Of a stretch of 64,000 nt of DNA, positions 16,016-24,773 are shown piece by piece. A program made the position numbers and the translations under genes. Source of the stretch: an uncultured Pseudomonadota bacterium. Lineage in GTDB: Bacteria > Pseudomonadota > Gammaproteobacteria > Steroidobacterales > Steroidobacteraceae. The first letter of the stretch is position 1. Every line of letters begins with the position of its first letter. Location: assembly GCA_903838705.1 (NCBI GenBank), contig CAILZL010000002.1, forward strand, positions 41,800 to 105,799, read 5' to 3'. The notes beneath the pieces are model-generated. The model was not told where the DNA came from. It searched no databases and saw nothing but the letters and a program-made list of their open reading frames with translations.

Positions 16016-16549
16016 CTATGGAGTAGCCGCCGCCTGCACATCGTAACGAATCAGGAAAGCACGAAAGCCTTTCACGTTCTTGAAACCATGCGGCACGCCG
16101 GGCGGCACGAAAATAACGTCACCCTGCTTCAGAGGCTGTTCAACACCGCCCCGGATTGCGGTACCGGCCATATCATCAGCATTGGCACGCTGCGTTGGAT
16201 TCAGCAATTCGCCCCCCGTAACAGAGGTAGCAGTACCGGCCATCACCACCCAGACATCAACAGACTTGTGGTGAACCAGAGGCGCATCGTTTTCTTTGAC
16301 GATACGGACATTGATGCTGTGGGTGCCGCCTTCGAGGACACGCTGGTTCAGCACCTGCCGGGCCTCAAGATCCTTCCAGATGTTCTGCAGGTTGGTATTG
16401 TCGAAGTAGGCGGCTTTATCGGTAGGAGCACGTGCGGCGGTGACGGCCGGAGTTGCTGCTGTATCGGCAGCCAGAACCACGGACGATGAAATGGCCGACA
16501 TTGCGGTCATGGCGAGAACAATCAAGTTAAGGCGTAATCCAGCTTTCAT
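16016..16549 (-). CDS. Periplasmic/secreted cupin-domain protein
   Basis: A 177-residue protein with a signal peptide (MKAGLRLNLIVLAMTAMSAI, cleavage after the VVLAADTA region). The rest is one cupin barrel: LVHHKSVDVWVVMAGTATSV holds the first metal motif with paired His, and GDVIFVPPGVPHGFKNV the second, with its His. I start at ATG 16549, where GGGGAG lies 5-6 nt upstream; the longer frame to 16801 would overlap the divergent propeller gene. It is divergent from the NHL protein, with about 120 bp between starts. Substrate unknown. Confidence 0.75.
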   Translation of the reverse strand: MKAGLRLNLIVLAMTAMSAISSSVVLAADTAATPAVTAARAPTDKAAYFDNTNLQNIWKDLEARQVLNQRVLEGGTHSINVRIVKENDAPLVHHKSVDVWVVMAGTATSVTGGELLNPTQRANADDMAGTAIRGGVEQPLKQGDVIFVPPGVPHGFKNVKGFRAFLIRYDVQAAATP

Positions 16550-16670
16550 GTGCGCTCCCCTAATTGGTGGTGATAGAGTAGTGTAGAGGATACAAAGCGG
16601 TGACACTACAATAGTGAACGGACTCGGACAGTCACGACTCATTACCACTACTTCGATCACGGGGAAGAAC

Positions 16671-17759
16671 ATGCGGAATTTCTGGTTGCTGACATTAGGT
16701 CTGATGGTGCTGCCAGCAAGCGGCCAGGTTCCGACGTCCAGCGCGGCTCCGGAAATTCCTTTCGAGTCTGTGGCCGATCCCCTGGCTTTACCGAAGGACA
16801 TGAACTTCGGCGAAGTGGCCGGTATCGCGGTTGACTCGAAGAAAAATATCTATGTACTGCATCGTGGTAACACCAGCGGTCCGGCTTACGGTGCCGCAGC
16901 GGCTCAGCTGCTGGAATTTGATTCACACGGTAAATTCCTGCGTGAAATAGGCGCGCATCTTTACGGCTGGTCCTATGCTCATGCCGTGCGCATCGACCGC
17001 GACGACAATATATGGGTGGCCGACAAGGGTTCCGATGTTGTTGTGCGTTTCAACCAGCAGGGCCGTGTCACGATGGTGGTTGGCCGTAAGGCAGAAGCGT
17101 CTGATGAGAGTGCACACCCACTTGAACATCCGAAGCCCCCTCTGCCAGCGATTGATGGTTACTTCCGTCAGGTCACCGACATGACCTGGGATTCAGACGG
17201 TAACACCTACATCAGCGACGGCTACATCAACTCGCGAGTTGCGAAGCTCGACAAGGACGGCAACTGGGTAGGCTCCTGGGGCGAATATGGCAGCGGGCCA
17301 GGTCAATTCAACAACCTGCACTCAATCGCATCCGACAACGCCAACAACATCTACGTAGCTGATCGCGGCAACGCACGCGTGCAGGTGTTCGACACCAGCG
17401 GCAAACTGCTGCGCACATTGCGTATCGATGTTCCCGTACCACCTGATGCACGCCCTGCCATCGGCAACAAACCTTCCGGTGCAGGAGCGGCCGGCCCATG
17501 GGCCAGCGCAAATGCACCATGGGCACTGTGCATCACGCCGGGACCGAGACAGTTCCTGTATGTAGCCGATGCCTTTCCGGGACGCGTTTACAAAATGACA
17601 CTGGATGGCAAGGTACTGGGATGGCTGGGTGGCGCGGGCAAGACACTGAAGAAATTCGGCGGCATCCACGAAATTGCGTGTCCATCAGAAAATGAACTGT
17701 ATGTAGCTGAACTGCTGAACTGGCGGGTACAGAAGCTGATACTTCATCCAGCACAGTAG
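16671..17759 (+). CDS. Secreted NHL-repeat six-bladed beta-propeller protein
   Basis: A 362-residue exported protein (signal MRNFWLLTLGLMVLPASGQ). NHL-type repeats recur about every 45-60 residues: VAGIAVDSKKNIYVLHRGN, HAVRIDRDDNIWVADKGSDV, VTDMTWDSDGNTYISDGYIN, NLHSIASDNANNIYVADRGN and, near the end, EIACPSENELYVAELLNWRV. The arrangement resembles the peptidyl-alpha-hydroxyglycine alpha-amidating lyase-like group, but lyase activity is unproven for bacterial members. ATG 16671 follows GGGGAAG; the track before it is not signal-like. It precedes the double-cupin gene on the same strand by about 90 bp. Confidence 0.78.
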   Translation: MRNFWLLTLGLMVLPASGQVPTSSAAPEIPFESVADPLALPKDMNFGEVAGIAVDSKKNIYVLHRGNTSGPAYGAAAAQLLEFDSHGKFLREIGAHLYGWSYAHAVRIDRDDNIWVADKGSDVVVRFNQQGRVTMVVGRKAEASDESAHPLEHPKPPLPAIDGYFRQVTDMTWDSDGNTYISDGYINSRVAKLDKDGNWVGSWGEYGSGPGQFNNLHSIASDNANNIYVADRGNARVQVFDTSGKLLRTLRIDVPVPPDARPAIGNKPSGAGAAGPWASANAPWALCITPGPRQFLYVADAFPGRVYKMTLDGKVLGWLGGAGKTLKKFGGIHEIACPSENELYVAELLNWRVQKLILHPAQ

Positions 17760-17850
17760 CTTTACCTGTTTCTCTGTTGACACGACGCTGGATCAGAGTT
17801 TGCGACGCTCCAGACGGAGCCCGGATTAGAACTTATAAAGTGGAGGGGGT

Positions 17851-19155
17851 ATGTTCAACAAGATTAGAGGTGCTGCCCAAGGGCTGCCGCTGACCGCTTC
17901 GCTGCTGGCAATGATCTGCACAGCATCGCCCGCAACTGCGGCCGAAAAGGTCCTGTTCGAGGATGCTCACCTGAAGTTCGTCGAGGTCACGCAGTGGCCC
18001 GGTGAAAAGCTGACAACTGCACCACTCTCCCTGCCTTCCATCATTGCCGCTGACGCAGCTTGGCCGGCACTCTCGCCCATGCTTGGCACTACGAGAGGTG
18101 AAGGTGGTGATGCCAGGGGAATACCCACCAACAGCAAACCATATCCATGGTGCGAACCACAAGGCCCACAGGCTGCACACACCGTCAACGTCACTGGTAA
18201 CTTTCCGCTGCACTACTACCGCATGGAGTACAAGCGCATTGATGGCGATGGTTTTGAGGCGAACTGGCGTACCTGGTATGCGAGTTTGATGAAAGACATC
18301 CCTAAAGCCGGCAAACCGGCTCCGACGATGGAATCCGGATCACCGATGTCGACCGAGTGGCCATTCCCCGCAGCATACGATGCGGTAAATGCTGCACCCG
18401 CCAATCACTACCTGCGCTATCAGGACGATCATGTCGCACTGCTGGAAGTTTTCATCCGCCCCGGCGAGACCGAAGAAATGCATGGACATCCGTTTTCATC
18501 GGTGTACTTCGACGACGGCGGCGGTTTTTATCCTCTGATACATACCAAGAGCAACAACCTCAGCGCAAATTCACCGTCGTTCAAAGGCGTCGGACTGACT
18601 GCGCCAGGTGAAAAATATCCAACCTGCTATTCAGCAAATCCACAGTGGCCTCATGCGACATCGAATCTGGGCACGGTACCGCAACATTTCTACCGCCTGC
18701 AGTTCCTGCGGATGGATGGCGATGAGATCAAGACTCAAGGAACCAAGTGGTATCCACAAGTCAAAAGCGAACAGACTACTGCACTGACACCAGCGCAGCG
18801 ACAGCTTGAAGCGATGGAGAAGCAACGTACAGCGGCCATTGCCAGTGGCGATGCGAAAACACTGGCGTCATTGCTTGCTGATGACTATGTGCATGTTCAC
18901 GGCATCGGTCGCGTTGACAACAAGGAAGGCTTCATCAAATCCATTGTCGAACGCCCACGTGAAACCACACGAGGTCCACTGACCATTCGCGTTTACGGTG
19001 ACATGGCCGTGATTACCGGTGAACAGGTCAACAATAGCGTCAACGCCGACAAAACAGTCACATCAACAACCTACATGGCCACACAGGTCGCACGTCTCAT
19101 CAAGGGACACTGGCAACTGGTATCGATGCAGGTAACGCCGAAGACGGCTAATTGA
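17851..19155 (+). CDS. Secreted protein with duplicated cupin-like domain and C-terminal SnoaL/DUF4440-like domain
   Basis: A 434-residue protein with a signal peptide (about 1-31, ending SPATAA). Residues about 35-150 and 190-305 appear to be duplicates: HYYRMEYKRIDGDGF in copy 1 matches HFYRLQFLRMDGDEI in copy 2, each followed by W-Y. Copy 2 keeps a likely metal pair (His211 and His213 in EMHGHPFSS); copy 1 has LTTAPLSLPS there and has lost it. Residues about 315-434 form an NTF2/SnoaL-like domain (MEKQRTAAIASGDAKTLASL, then DDYVHVHG). The start follows GGAGGGGG. Function unknown; such NTF2-like domains often bind small ligands. Confidence 0.7.
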   Translation: MFNKIRGAAQGLPLTASLLAMICTASPATAAEKVLFEDAHLKFVEVTQWPGEKLTTAPLSLPSIIAADAAWPALSPMLGTTRGEGGDARGIPTNSKPYPWCEPQGPQAAHTVNVTGNFPLHYYRMEYKRIDGDGFEANWRTWYASLMKDIPKAGKPAPTMESGSPMSTEWPFPAAYDAVNAAPANHYLRYQDDHVALLEVFIRPGETEEMHGHPFSSVYFDDGGGFYPLIHTKSNNLSANSPSFKGVGLTAPGEKYPTCYSANPQWPHATSNLGTVPQHFYRLQFLRMDGDEIKTQGTKWYPQVKSEQTTALTPAQRQLEAMEKQRTAAIASGDAKTLASLLADDYVHVHGIGRVDNKEGFIKSIVERPRETTRGPLTIRVYGDMAVITGEQVNNSVNADKTVTSTTYMATQVARLIKGHWQLVSMQVTPKTAN

Positions 19156-19230
19156 TTATCTTTCAAAGATCACCAGTTTATTTTCAGCGAAGCAGCCATA
19201 CCCGCCCACCATTTCGAATACAAGCGCCTC

Positions 19231-19671
19231 ATGAAAAGCAAAAAAATAACGACAGTGATTGCCACCCTAGTATCAACAGCGCTTGCGACACAACTCGTAG
19301 GTTGCGGAACAATCTTGTATCCTGAGCGCAAAGGCCAGATAGATGGTCGAATTGATCCGGGCGTAGCAGTACTGGATGCGACTGGCCTGCTCTTTTTCTT
19401 CGTTCCCGGCGTAATTGCATTTGCCGTGGACTTTAGTAATGGCACTATTTACTTGCCTGGTGGCAAACGCGCAAAGCTGACATCTTCAGAGCTAAAATCC
19501 ATTACCGATGATAAAAAGCTCAACTCGGAATCCTTGAGCAAGATTATTAGCAGCAAAATCAATATATCAATTAACTTACAAAGTCCTAATGCGAAAATAG
19601 TTAGACTTCACACTGAAAAAGACATTTTGGCTCGAATTGCCATCTCTGAATCACAACTAGCCAAACTTTAA
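19231..19671 (+). CDS. Small predicted lipoprotein, unknown function
   Basis: A 146-residue protein with a lipoprotein signal: basic MKSKK, hydrophobic stretch, lipobox LVGC with Cys25. GTILYPERKGQIDGRIDPG followed by a hydrophobic LFFFVPGVIAFAVDF resembles a family of short proteobacterial envelope lipoproteins that databases have sometimes mislabelled as polyribonucleotide nucleotidyltransferase. The C-terminal half is Lys, Ser and Ile rich. The gene is more AT-rich than its surroundings, and the neighbour at 19861-20337 is also a lipoprotein on the opposite strand. Confidence 0.65.
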   Translation: MKSKKITTVIATLVSTALATQLVGCGTILYPERKGQIDGRIDPGVAVLDATGLLFFFVPGVIAFAVDFSNGTIYLPGGKRAKLTSSELKSITDDKKLNSESLSKIISSKINISINLQSPNAKIVRLHTEKDILARIAISESQLAKL

Positions 19672-19799
19672 AAAGTTTTCCGACTATAGAAGAACATCAA
19701 TTCTCTTTAACCAAGAAAATTGACCATGGCATCCGCAAACACAACATACTAAAAAAATCTTATGTCAGTTGCCTTATCAGATACTGATATGAACACAAC

Positions 19800-19823
19800 A
19801 GAGCGGACACAAACGTCCGCTCT
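19800..19823. terminator. Hairpin between convergent lipoprotein genes
   Basis: AGAGCGGAC (19800-19808) and GTCCGCTCT (19815-19823) form a perfect 9-bp stem with a 6-nt loop. No T run follows, so it may be a bidirectional or Rho-assisted end. Confidence 0.5.
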
Positions 19824-19860
19824 ATCAGTACGACAACTGAAGAATCACCCAATCCAGTGG

Positions 19861-20337
19861 TTATAAAGACACTTGCAAGCTTCCAATTTTATTCCATGCT
19901 GGGTCAGCTTGTAGCACGCTTACCACGAAAATCCCATCAGCAGTTTTCACATTACTTGCCTCTGCCCTAAGAAGCTGCGAGTTCAGCTGGTCTGGCGTCA
20001 GTTCATAAAGTCCGCCACCAATTGCATCTACCGCCAAGCCAATTAACCCACCAAATACAATATTACCCCATACCCATCCACTAACTTTCTTGGTGATTGT
20101 AAGCTGTGCTTTTTGATAGCCCGGCATTTCAATAGTTACCAAATGTTCAGAGCCTCGTTTCAAATCAGCAAATACAGGCGTTATACCTAAAGGCATATTA
20201 TCAACCATTACGTTAGCACCTGTAGGCTGACTTGAAATGCCAACTTTTTGCGTTGTGCCGTGCATTATGGATGCGCAACCAGCCAAAATAACGAGCAGGG
20301 AAGTTAAAGAAATGGCACCAATCTTTTTCATATTCAT
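19861..20337 (-). CDS. PEGA-domain lipoprotein
   Basis: A 158-residue predicted lipoprotein: MNMKKIGAISLTSLLVILAG then Cys21 (lipobox LAGC). Residues about 25-75 read VGISSQPTGANVMVDNMPLG and TPVFADLKRGSEHLVTIEMP, a PEGA-type beta domain (Pro-x-Gly-Ala core). A glycine-rich hydrophobic segment WGNIVFGGLIGLAVDAIGGG follows. ATG 20337 is chosen because AGGAG lies 11 nt upstream; an in-frame GTG at 20349 and the ATG at 20331 are alternatives. PEGA domains occur on cell-surface proteins; its role here is unknown. Confidence 0.75.
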   Translation of the reverse strand: MNMKKIGAISLTSLLVILAGCASIMHGTTQKVGISSQPTGANVMVDNMPLGITPVFADLKRGSEHLVTIEMPGYQKAQLTITKKVSGWVWGNIVFGGLIGLAVDAIGGGLYELTPDQLNSQLLRAEASNVKTADGIFVVSVLQADPAWNKIGSLQVSL

Positions 20338-20486
20338 ATGATCCAACACTCCTATATTTTTTAGAAAAATTATGACTTTCTCAGAAAGATGAACGCCCCC
20401 AATTAATCTTGAATGAGATCGTTCATCGCTCTCTTGGAAAAAAATGGTAATTCAATAGTCATTGAATTACCACAACGAAGCCCACA

Positions 20487-21251
20487 TCAATACGGCAATG
20501 CTTCTCGGACTGAGTCATATAACGCTGCATTAGTAGCCAGCACCGTGGTGGTTTCCAGCCCGACCGCCCTGCCGTCAAGCTGGGTGAATCGTCCACCAGC
20601 CGCTTCGACAATCACCGACAACGCAGCGATGTCGAGAATGTTCACATCGGATTCAATCACCACATCTATCTTGCCTGCCGCCAGCAGATGGTAATGCAGA
20701 AAATCACCATAGCCTCGAATGCGGCTGGCGCGGGCAATCAGCTTGCCGTACTGATTCCAGTACGGGCCTGATGCCAGTGTTTTCAGATTGCCGCCGGAGA
20801 TTGCACAGCCTTCTATCGTGTCTATGTCACTTACCTTGATCGGCTGATCATTCAACCAGGCACCTACACCCAGCTCGGCGTAGGCCAGCTCACCATACAC
20901 CGGTGCAGATGACACCCCGACAATGAGCCTGCCTTTGTGCATCAGAGCTATCTGCGTGGAGAACATCGGATATTCACGGACAAATGCCTTGGTGCCATCG
21001 ATAGGATCAACCAACCACAGATACTCCTTGTCCAGCCCCTCACTACCGGTCTCTTCGCCATAGAAACCATGATCCGGAAAACGCTCGCTGATCAGCTTGC
21101 GTATCACCTTTTCGGTTTCCACATCGGCCTGTGTCACCGGCGACTTGTCAGACTTGATGGTGATGGCTAGGTTCTGCTGGTAATAACGACGGATGACCAC
21201 GGCCGCGGCCTGGGCCGCTTCGATGGCAGTTGCAAGAAAGGGTGACTTCAT
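20487..21251 (-). CDS. hisN: Inositol monophosphatase-family phosphatase, probable histidinol-phosphatase
   Basis: A 254-residue Mg-dependent phosphatase of the IMPase/FBPase superfamily. Metal ligands are visible: Glu66-Glu67 in YGEETGSEG and Asp82-Asp85 in WLVDPIDGTKAF, with a C-terminal DVNILDIAALSVIVEAAGG. The sequence VREYPMFSTQIALMHKG fits HisN-type histidinol-phosphatases, which replace HisB-N or HisK in some bacteria. 3'(2'),5'-bisphosphate nucleotidase and inositol phosphatase remain alternatives. ATG 21251 gives the family start; the frame to 21326 adds unrelated residues. It is divergent from the riboswitch-controlled B12 operon. Confidence 0.75.
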   Translation of the reverse strand: MKSPFLATAIEAAQAAAVVIRRYYQQNLAITIKSDKSPVTQADVETEKVIRKLISERFPDHGFYGEETGSEGLDKEYLWLVDPIDGTKAFVREYPMFSTQIALMHKGRLIVGVSSAPVYGELAYAELGVGAWLNDQPIKVSDIDTIEGCAISGGNLKTLASGPYWNQYGKLIARASRIRGYGDFLHYHLLAAGKIDVVIESDVNILDIAALSVIVEAAGGRFTQLDGRAVGLETTTVLATNAALYDSVREALPY

Positions 21252-21336
21252 AAGGGGGTAAACACACAGCCCGTGAGGATGCGCAGCATAGCTGATTGAA
21301 TGCCATCCTTGACACCTTCCGGCCACTCCCCTAACG

Positions 21337-21572
21337 TGCGCGCACCTTCTGGGTGATCACCTGCGCAAGCAGGTGTGAACTGGGAAGCCGGTGCGTCACG
21401 ATCTGTGACAATTCCGGCACTGCCCCCGCAACGGTAATCGAGTCAATCTGCATCACGGTCAGCTTTTACTGACCAGTCACTGCAAGCCCAGTTTTTAACC
21501 TGGCCTGCGGGAAGACGATGCAGCCAGCTGGCAAACCAGCTAACTCGTAAGTCCGGAGACCGGCCCTGAAGC
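21337..21572 (+). promoter_or_regulatory. Cobalamin (adenosylcobalamin-type) riboswitch
   Basis: Conserved core blocks occur in order: GGGAAGCCGGTGCG (21382-21395), CCGGCACTGCCCCCGCAACGG followed by TAA (21415-21437), a central variable arm, GCGGGAAGACGATG (21507-21520) and the B12 box GTCCGGAGACCGGCC (21551-21565). High cobalamin normally switches off the downstream receptor gene. The first start codon of btuB is about 150 nt after the B12 box. I could not decide by eye whether control is by termination or by masking of the ribosome binding site. The 5' limit is approximate. Confidence 0.95.
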
Positions 21573-21724
21573 TGGAACCAGGCTCATGCTTGTTCCACTC
21601 GGCATCGCGGCGGGCGATGAGCTGGGCGGTCTGTCAGCGGCACCCGCACGCAGATCTCTCCACCTGCTCCCCTGCGTTTTCGTCAAAACCTGACCATGCG
21701 GGCGAGCATGGGGAGTATGTATTC

Positions 21725-23566
21725 ATGTTTTCAAAATTGTGCCTATCGGCTACAACCGTCGCCGCATGTTTCTTGTCTGTTGATGCCTCGGCGGCCGATC
21801 GGCTCGATGAAGTCGTTGTCACCGCCTCCCGCACCGAACAACCCATCAGTGAAGTAATTGGTTCGGTCACTGTCATCACCCGTGAACAGATTGAACAGAG
21901 TCAGGTACAGTCGCTGCAAGACCTGTTGCGCGGCGAGCTCGGTGTTGATATTGCCAACAACGGTGGTCTCGGCAAGCAGAGCAGTATATTCATGCGCGGG
22001 GCTAATTCATCCCAGACACTGTTTCTGATTGATGGCGTTCGTCTGGGCTCGGCCAGCGCGGGAATCACCAGCTTTGAATTTATTCCCGTAGATCAGATTG
22101 AACGCATTGAGATCGTGCGCGGCCCTCGCTCCAGCCTGTATGGATCGGATGCTATCGGCGGAGTGATTCAGATATTCACACGCAAAAACGAAGGCGTGCA
22201 AGCCAGCATGAGCACCGGTACCTATGCCACTCATGATTTCAACGCCGGTTTCGGAATGCAGCAGGACAAACTACGCTTCAGTGTGCACGGTAACTATATT
22301 GAAAGCGAAGGGTTTAATTCCTGCAATCTTCCATCGGGTTTGCACCCCGAATACCTCGGTTGCGGGATCTATACCGTTGAACCGGACAAAGACGGCTTTC
22401 ATAACCGGTCGGTTAGTGCCAGTCTGGGATATGCCTTCGGCAATTTTGCAGACCTGGAACTGAACACTCTGTATGCACAGGGCTTGACCAAGTATGACGG
22501 CAGCTTCCAGAACGAAACTCAATTCCTCAACAACGCGCCGAACCTCAAGCTACGCATTACGCCTGTCGATGCACTGAATCTGACATTCAGTGGCGGCATC
22601 ACGCAAGATAAATCAGAAGGTTACAAGGACAGCGCTTTTGCATCACGCTTCAATACTGAAAAGCACAATGCCGGCGCCCAAGCGGACTGGCTGATAAACC
22701 AGCAGCAGCTCACGCTCGGTACTGACTATCTGAAGGATATTGTTGATAGTGACACCAGCTTCACCAATACCGAACGCAGCAACACCGGCATCTATGCACA
22801 GTACCTTGGCAAGCTGGGCACATATGAGCTGAGTGCATCCACTCGTCGTGATGACAATGAGCAATTCGGAGTACACACCACCGGGAATCTCGGCTGGAAG
22901 TGGTTTGCAATGGAACGGTCACTGACTGTTAACGCAGGATGGGGACAGGCATTCCATGCACCTACTTTCAATGATCTCTACTATCCGTTCGGCTATGGCA
23001 ATCCAGAGCTGAAGCCAGAGCGCTCACAAAGCTATGAGCTGGGTGCATCAGGTGTGTTCAGCTGGTTGAACTGGTCATTGCAGACTTATTCAACCCGTGT
23101 CACGGACCTGATTGCCTACAACACTGCGTTCCTGCCGGACAACATCAGCAAAGCGCGGCTGCAAGGTGCAGAACTGAGCCTGAATGGCCGATGGAACAAA
23201 TTGGGTGTCGGCCTGAACTACACGGCACAAGACCCACGCAACCGACAAACAGGCAGCAACTACGACCACATTCTGCAACGCCGCACCCGTCAATCCGGGC
23301 GAGTGAATCTGAGCTACGAACTTGGTAGCGCCCAGCTCTCAGCCAACATCAATGTTGCTGGGCCGCGCTTCGACGATCCGGCCAATACCAGTCGCATGGG
23401 TGGTTACACCACAGCAGATTTGCTCGCCAATATGCCACTGGCTTCCGGCTTTGCTTTGCAAGTGAAGGTAGCCAATCTGCTGGATCGTCAATATGAAACC
23501 GCGCAGTACTACAACCAGGCAGGCCGCAGCGTGTTTGTGAAACTGGGCTATCAGCCTGCAAAGTAG
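21725..23566 (+). CDS. btuB: TonB-dependent vitamin B12 outer-membrane receptor
   Basis: A 613-residue outer-membrane receptor (E. coli BtuB is 614) that binds cobalamin and imports it with TonB energy. Signal peptide about 1-24, TonB box near DEVVVTASR (29-37), then the plug (GSVTVITREQIEQSQVQSLQ, RIEIVRGPRSSLYGSDAIGG) and a 22-strand barrel ending in an aromatic-rich C terminus VFVKLGYQPAK. ATG 21725 with GGGGAG 9 nt upstream gives a normal signal peptide; the longer frame from 21590 begins just downstream of the riboswitch and is not a signal sequence. It is controlled by the cobalamin riboswitch directly upstream and is followed by btuM (33 bp). Confidence 0.93.
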   Translation: MFSKLCLSATTVAACFLSVDASAADRLDEVVVTASRTEQPISEVIGSVTVITREQIEQSQVQSLQDLLRGELGVDIANNGGLGKQSSIFMRGANSSQTLFLIDGVRLGSASAGITSFEFIPVDQIERIEIVRGPRSSLYGSDAIGGVIQIFTRKNEGVQASMSTGTYATHDFNAGFGMQQDKLRFSVHGNYIESEGFNSCNLPSGLHPEYLGCGIYTVEPDKDGFHNRSVSASLGYAFGNFADLELNTLYAQGLTKYDGSFQNETQFLNNAPNLKLRITPVDALNLTFSGGITQDKSEGYKDSAFASRFNTEKHNAGAQADWLINQQQLTLGTDYLKDIVDSDTSFTNTERSNTGIYAQYLGKLGTYELSASTRRDDNEQFGVHTTGNLGWKWFAMERSLTVNAGWGQAFHAPTFNDLYYPFGYGNPELKPERSQSYELGASGVFSWLNWSLQTYSTRVTDLIAYNTAFLPDNISKARLQGAELSLNGRWNKLGVGLNYTAQDPRNRQTGSNYDHILQRRTRQSGRVNLSYELGSAQLSANINVAGPRFDDPANTSRMGGYTTADLLANMPLASGFALQVKVANLLDRQYETAQYYNQAGRSVFVKLGYQPAK

Positions 23567-23599
23567 TCAGCCGTACTCAAAATAATTCAGGGCACCACC

Positions 23600-24196
23600 A
23601 TGACGAAACCCATCAATGATCGAGCTCAACAGGGATCAATACTCACCGGCCTTCTGCTGCTGACACTTCTCATCGTGACCCGCTCAGACATGACCCGTTC
23701 CCACTTCGGCACCAGCCTGAATCCGCCCGATGCCAGCTGGGCTGTGTTCTGGCTGGCAGGCACCTTCTACGCCCTGCGCTGGTGGCCATTGGCATTACTC
23801 TTTGCATGCGCTGCCGTGGATTATCTGGCGGTTGCGACCGGCACCCGCGCAGATTGCTTCACGCCTGCCTATCCATTTCTGATACCCGCCTATCTGTCGC
23901 TATGGATCATGGGTCGCTGGTCAAGCGGTAGATCTTTATCAAAGATGAATTCATGGGCATGGCTGGGACTGTCCATAGTGTCAGGCGTCACCACCTGCTT
24001 CACCTGCGCCAATGCCGGCATGTATGTGGCTTCCGGCCAGTTTTCTCACCTGTCACCTTCAGCATATCTGCTGGCCGTAATTGGCTACTGGCCAGACTAT
24101 CTGCTCAGCACAGCGATATATAGTGGCATTGGCTTGCTGCTATTTTATGGCATCAAACATCTGCATCTGTCTGGCAGCTTGCGCAAGTCTATCTAG
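23600..24196 (+). CDS. btuM: BtuM-like cobalamin membrane transporter (solitary ECF S-component type)
   Basis: A 198-residue membrane protein with about six helices. PDASWAVFWLAGTFYALRWW and the loop-helix DCFTPAYPFLIPAYLSLWIM match my memory of BtuM, a family of small proteobacterial proteins found behind B12 riboswitches. BtuM from Thiobacillus denitrificans binds cobalamin through a cysteine (near residue 80) that also supports decyanation. Cys86 here is in a comparable place. It lies between btuB and the cobalamin adenosyltransferase gene on one riboswitch-controlled transcript. If the name is wrong, it is still a membrane protein of the B12 operon. Confidence 0.72.
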   Translation: MTKPINDRAQQGSILTGLLLLTLLIVTRSDMTRSHFGTSLNPPDASWAVFWLAGTFYALRWWPLALLFACAAVDYLAVATGTRADCFTPAYPFLIPAYLSLWIMGRWSSGRSLSKMNSWAWLGLSIVSGVTTCFTCANAGMYVASGQFSHLSPSAYLLAVIGYWPDYLLSTAIYSGIGLLLFYGIKHLHLSGSLRKSI

Positions 24197-24223
24197 CGCT
24201 CTTATTTCACCGGGAATATCACA

Positions 24224-24772
24224 ATGGGCAATCGACTGAGCAAGATCTACACCCGCACCGGCGATCAGGGCACCACCGGACTGGGTGATGGCACACGGGT
24301 CAGCAAGGATGACTTACGGGTTGCCGCCTATGGGGATACCGATGAAACCAACAGCGCCATCGGTATGGTGCTTGCCTTCCGGGATATCCCGTCTGAAGTG
24401 CGTAGATGCCTGGTGGAAGTGCAACATGAATTGTTTGATCTGGGTGGTGAACTGGCCACACCGGGATATCGCGCTATTCAACAAAGACACATAGATCGTC
24501 TGGAACAGGAACTGGATGCTTTCAACGAGCCATTGCCTGCATTGAAAGAATTTATCCTGCCAGGGGGCGGCCCTGCCGCTGCAGCATGTCACCTGGCCCG
24601 AACCATTGCACGCCGCGCCGAGCGCAGTGCGTGGACACTGGCGAAACGCGAACCGGTCCCCGCAGAAATCACAACATATCTCAATCGTCTGTCGGATTTA
24701 TTGTTCGTCATCGCCCGTGTTCTGGCACGACATGAAGGCGGGAGTGAAGTGCTATGGCAGCAGAAACGATAA
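24224..24772 (+). CDS. ATP:cob(I)alamin adenosyltransferase, PduO type
   Basis: A 182-residue enzyme that transfers the adenosyl group of ATP to cob(I)alamin, yielding coenzyme B12. The N terminus LSKIYTRTGDQGTTGLGDGT is the PduO-type ATP-binding segment, followed by RVAAYGDTDETNSAIG. HLARTIARRAERSAWTLA and the C-terminal YLNRLSDLLFVIAR complete the helical bundle. This is the PduO family, not CobA/BtuR, despite the same reaction. It is last in the riboswitch-btuB-btuM cluster, so imported B12 can be adenosylated immediately. Its stop is one base from the stop of the convergent btuF. Confidence 0.93.
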   Translation: MGNRLSKIYTRTGDQGTTGLGDGTRVSKDDLRVAAYGDTDETNSAIGMVLAFRDIPSEVRRCLVEVQHELFDLGGELATPGYRAIQQRHIDRLEQELDAFNEPLPALKEFILPGGGPAAAACHLARTIARRAERSAWTLAKREPVPAEITTYLNRLSDLLFVIARVLARHEGGSEVLWQQKR

Positions 24773-24773
24773 G

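Noticed and set aside
21590..21724. N-terminal extension of btuB by 45 residues
   Set aside because: It begins just downstream of the riboswitch, is not signal-like, and ATG 21725 gives a normal signal peptide and the length of E. coli BtuB.
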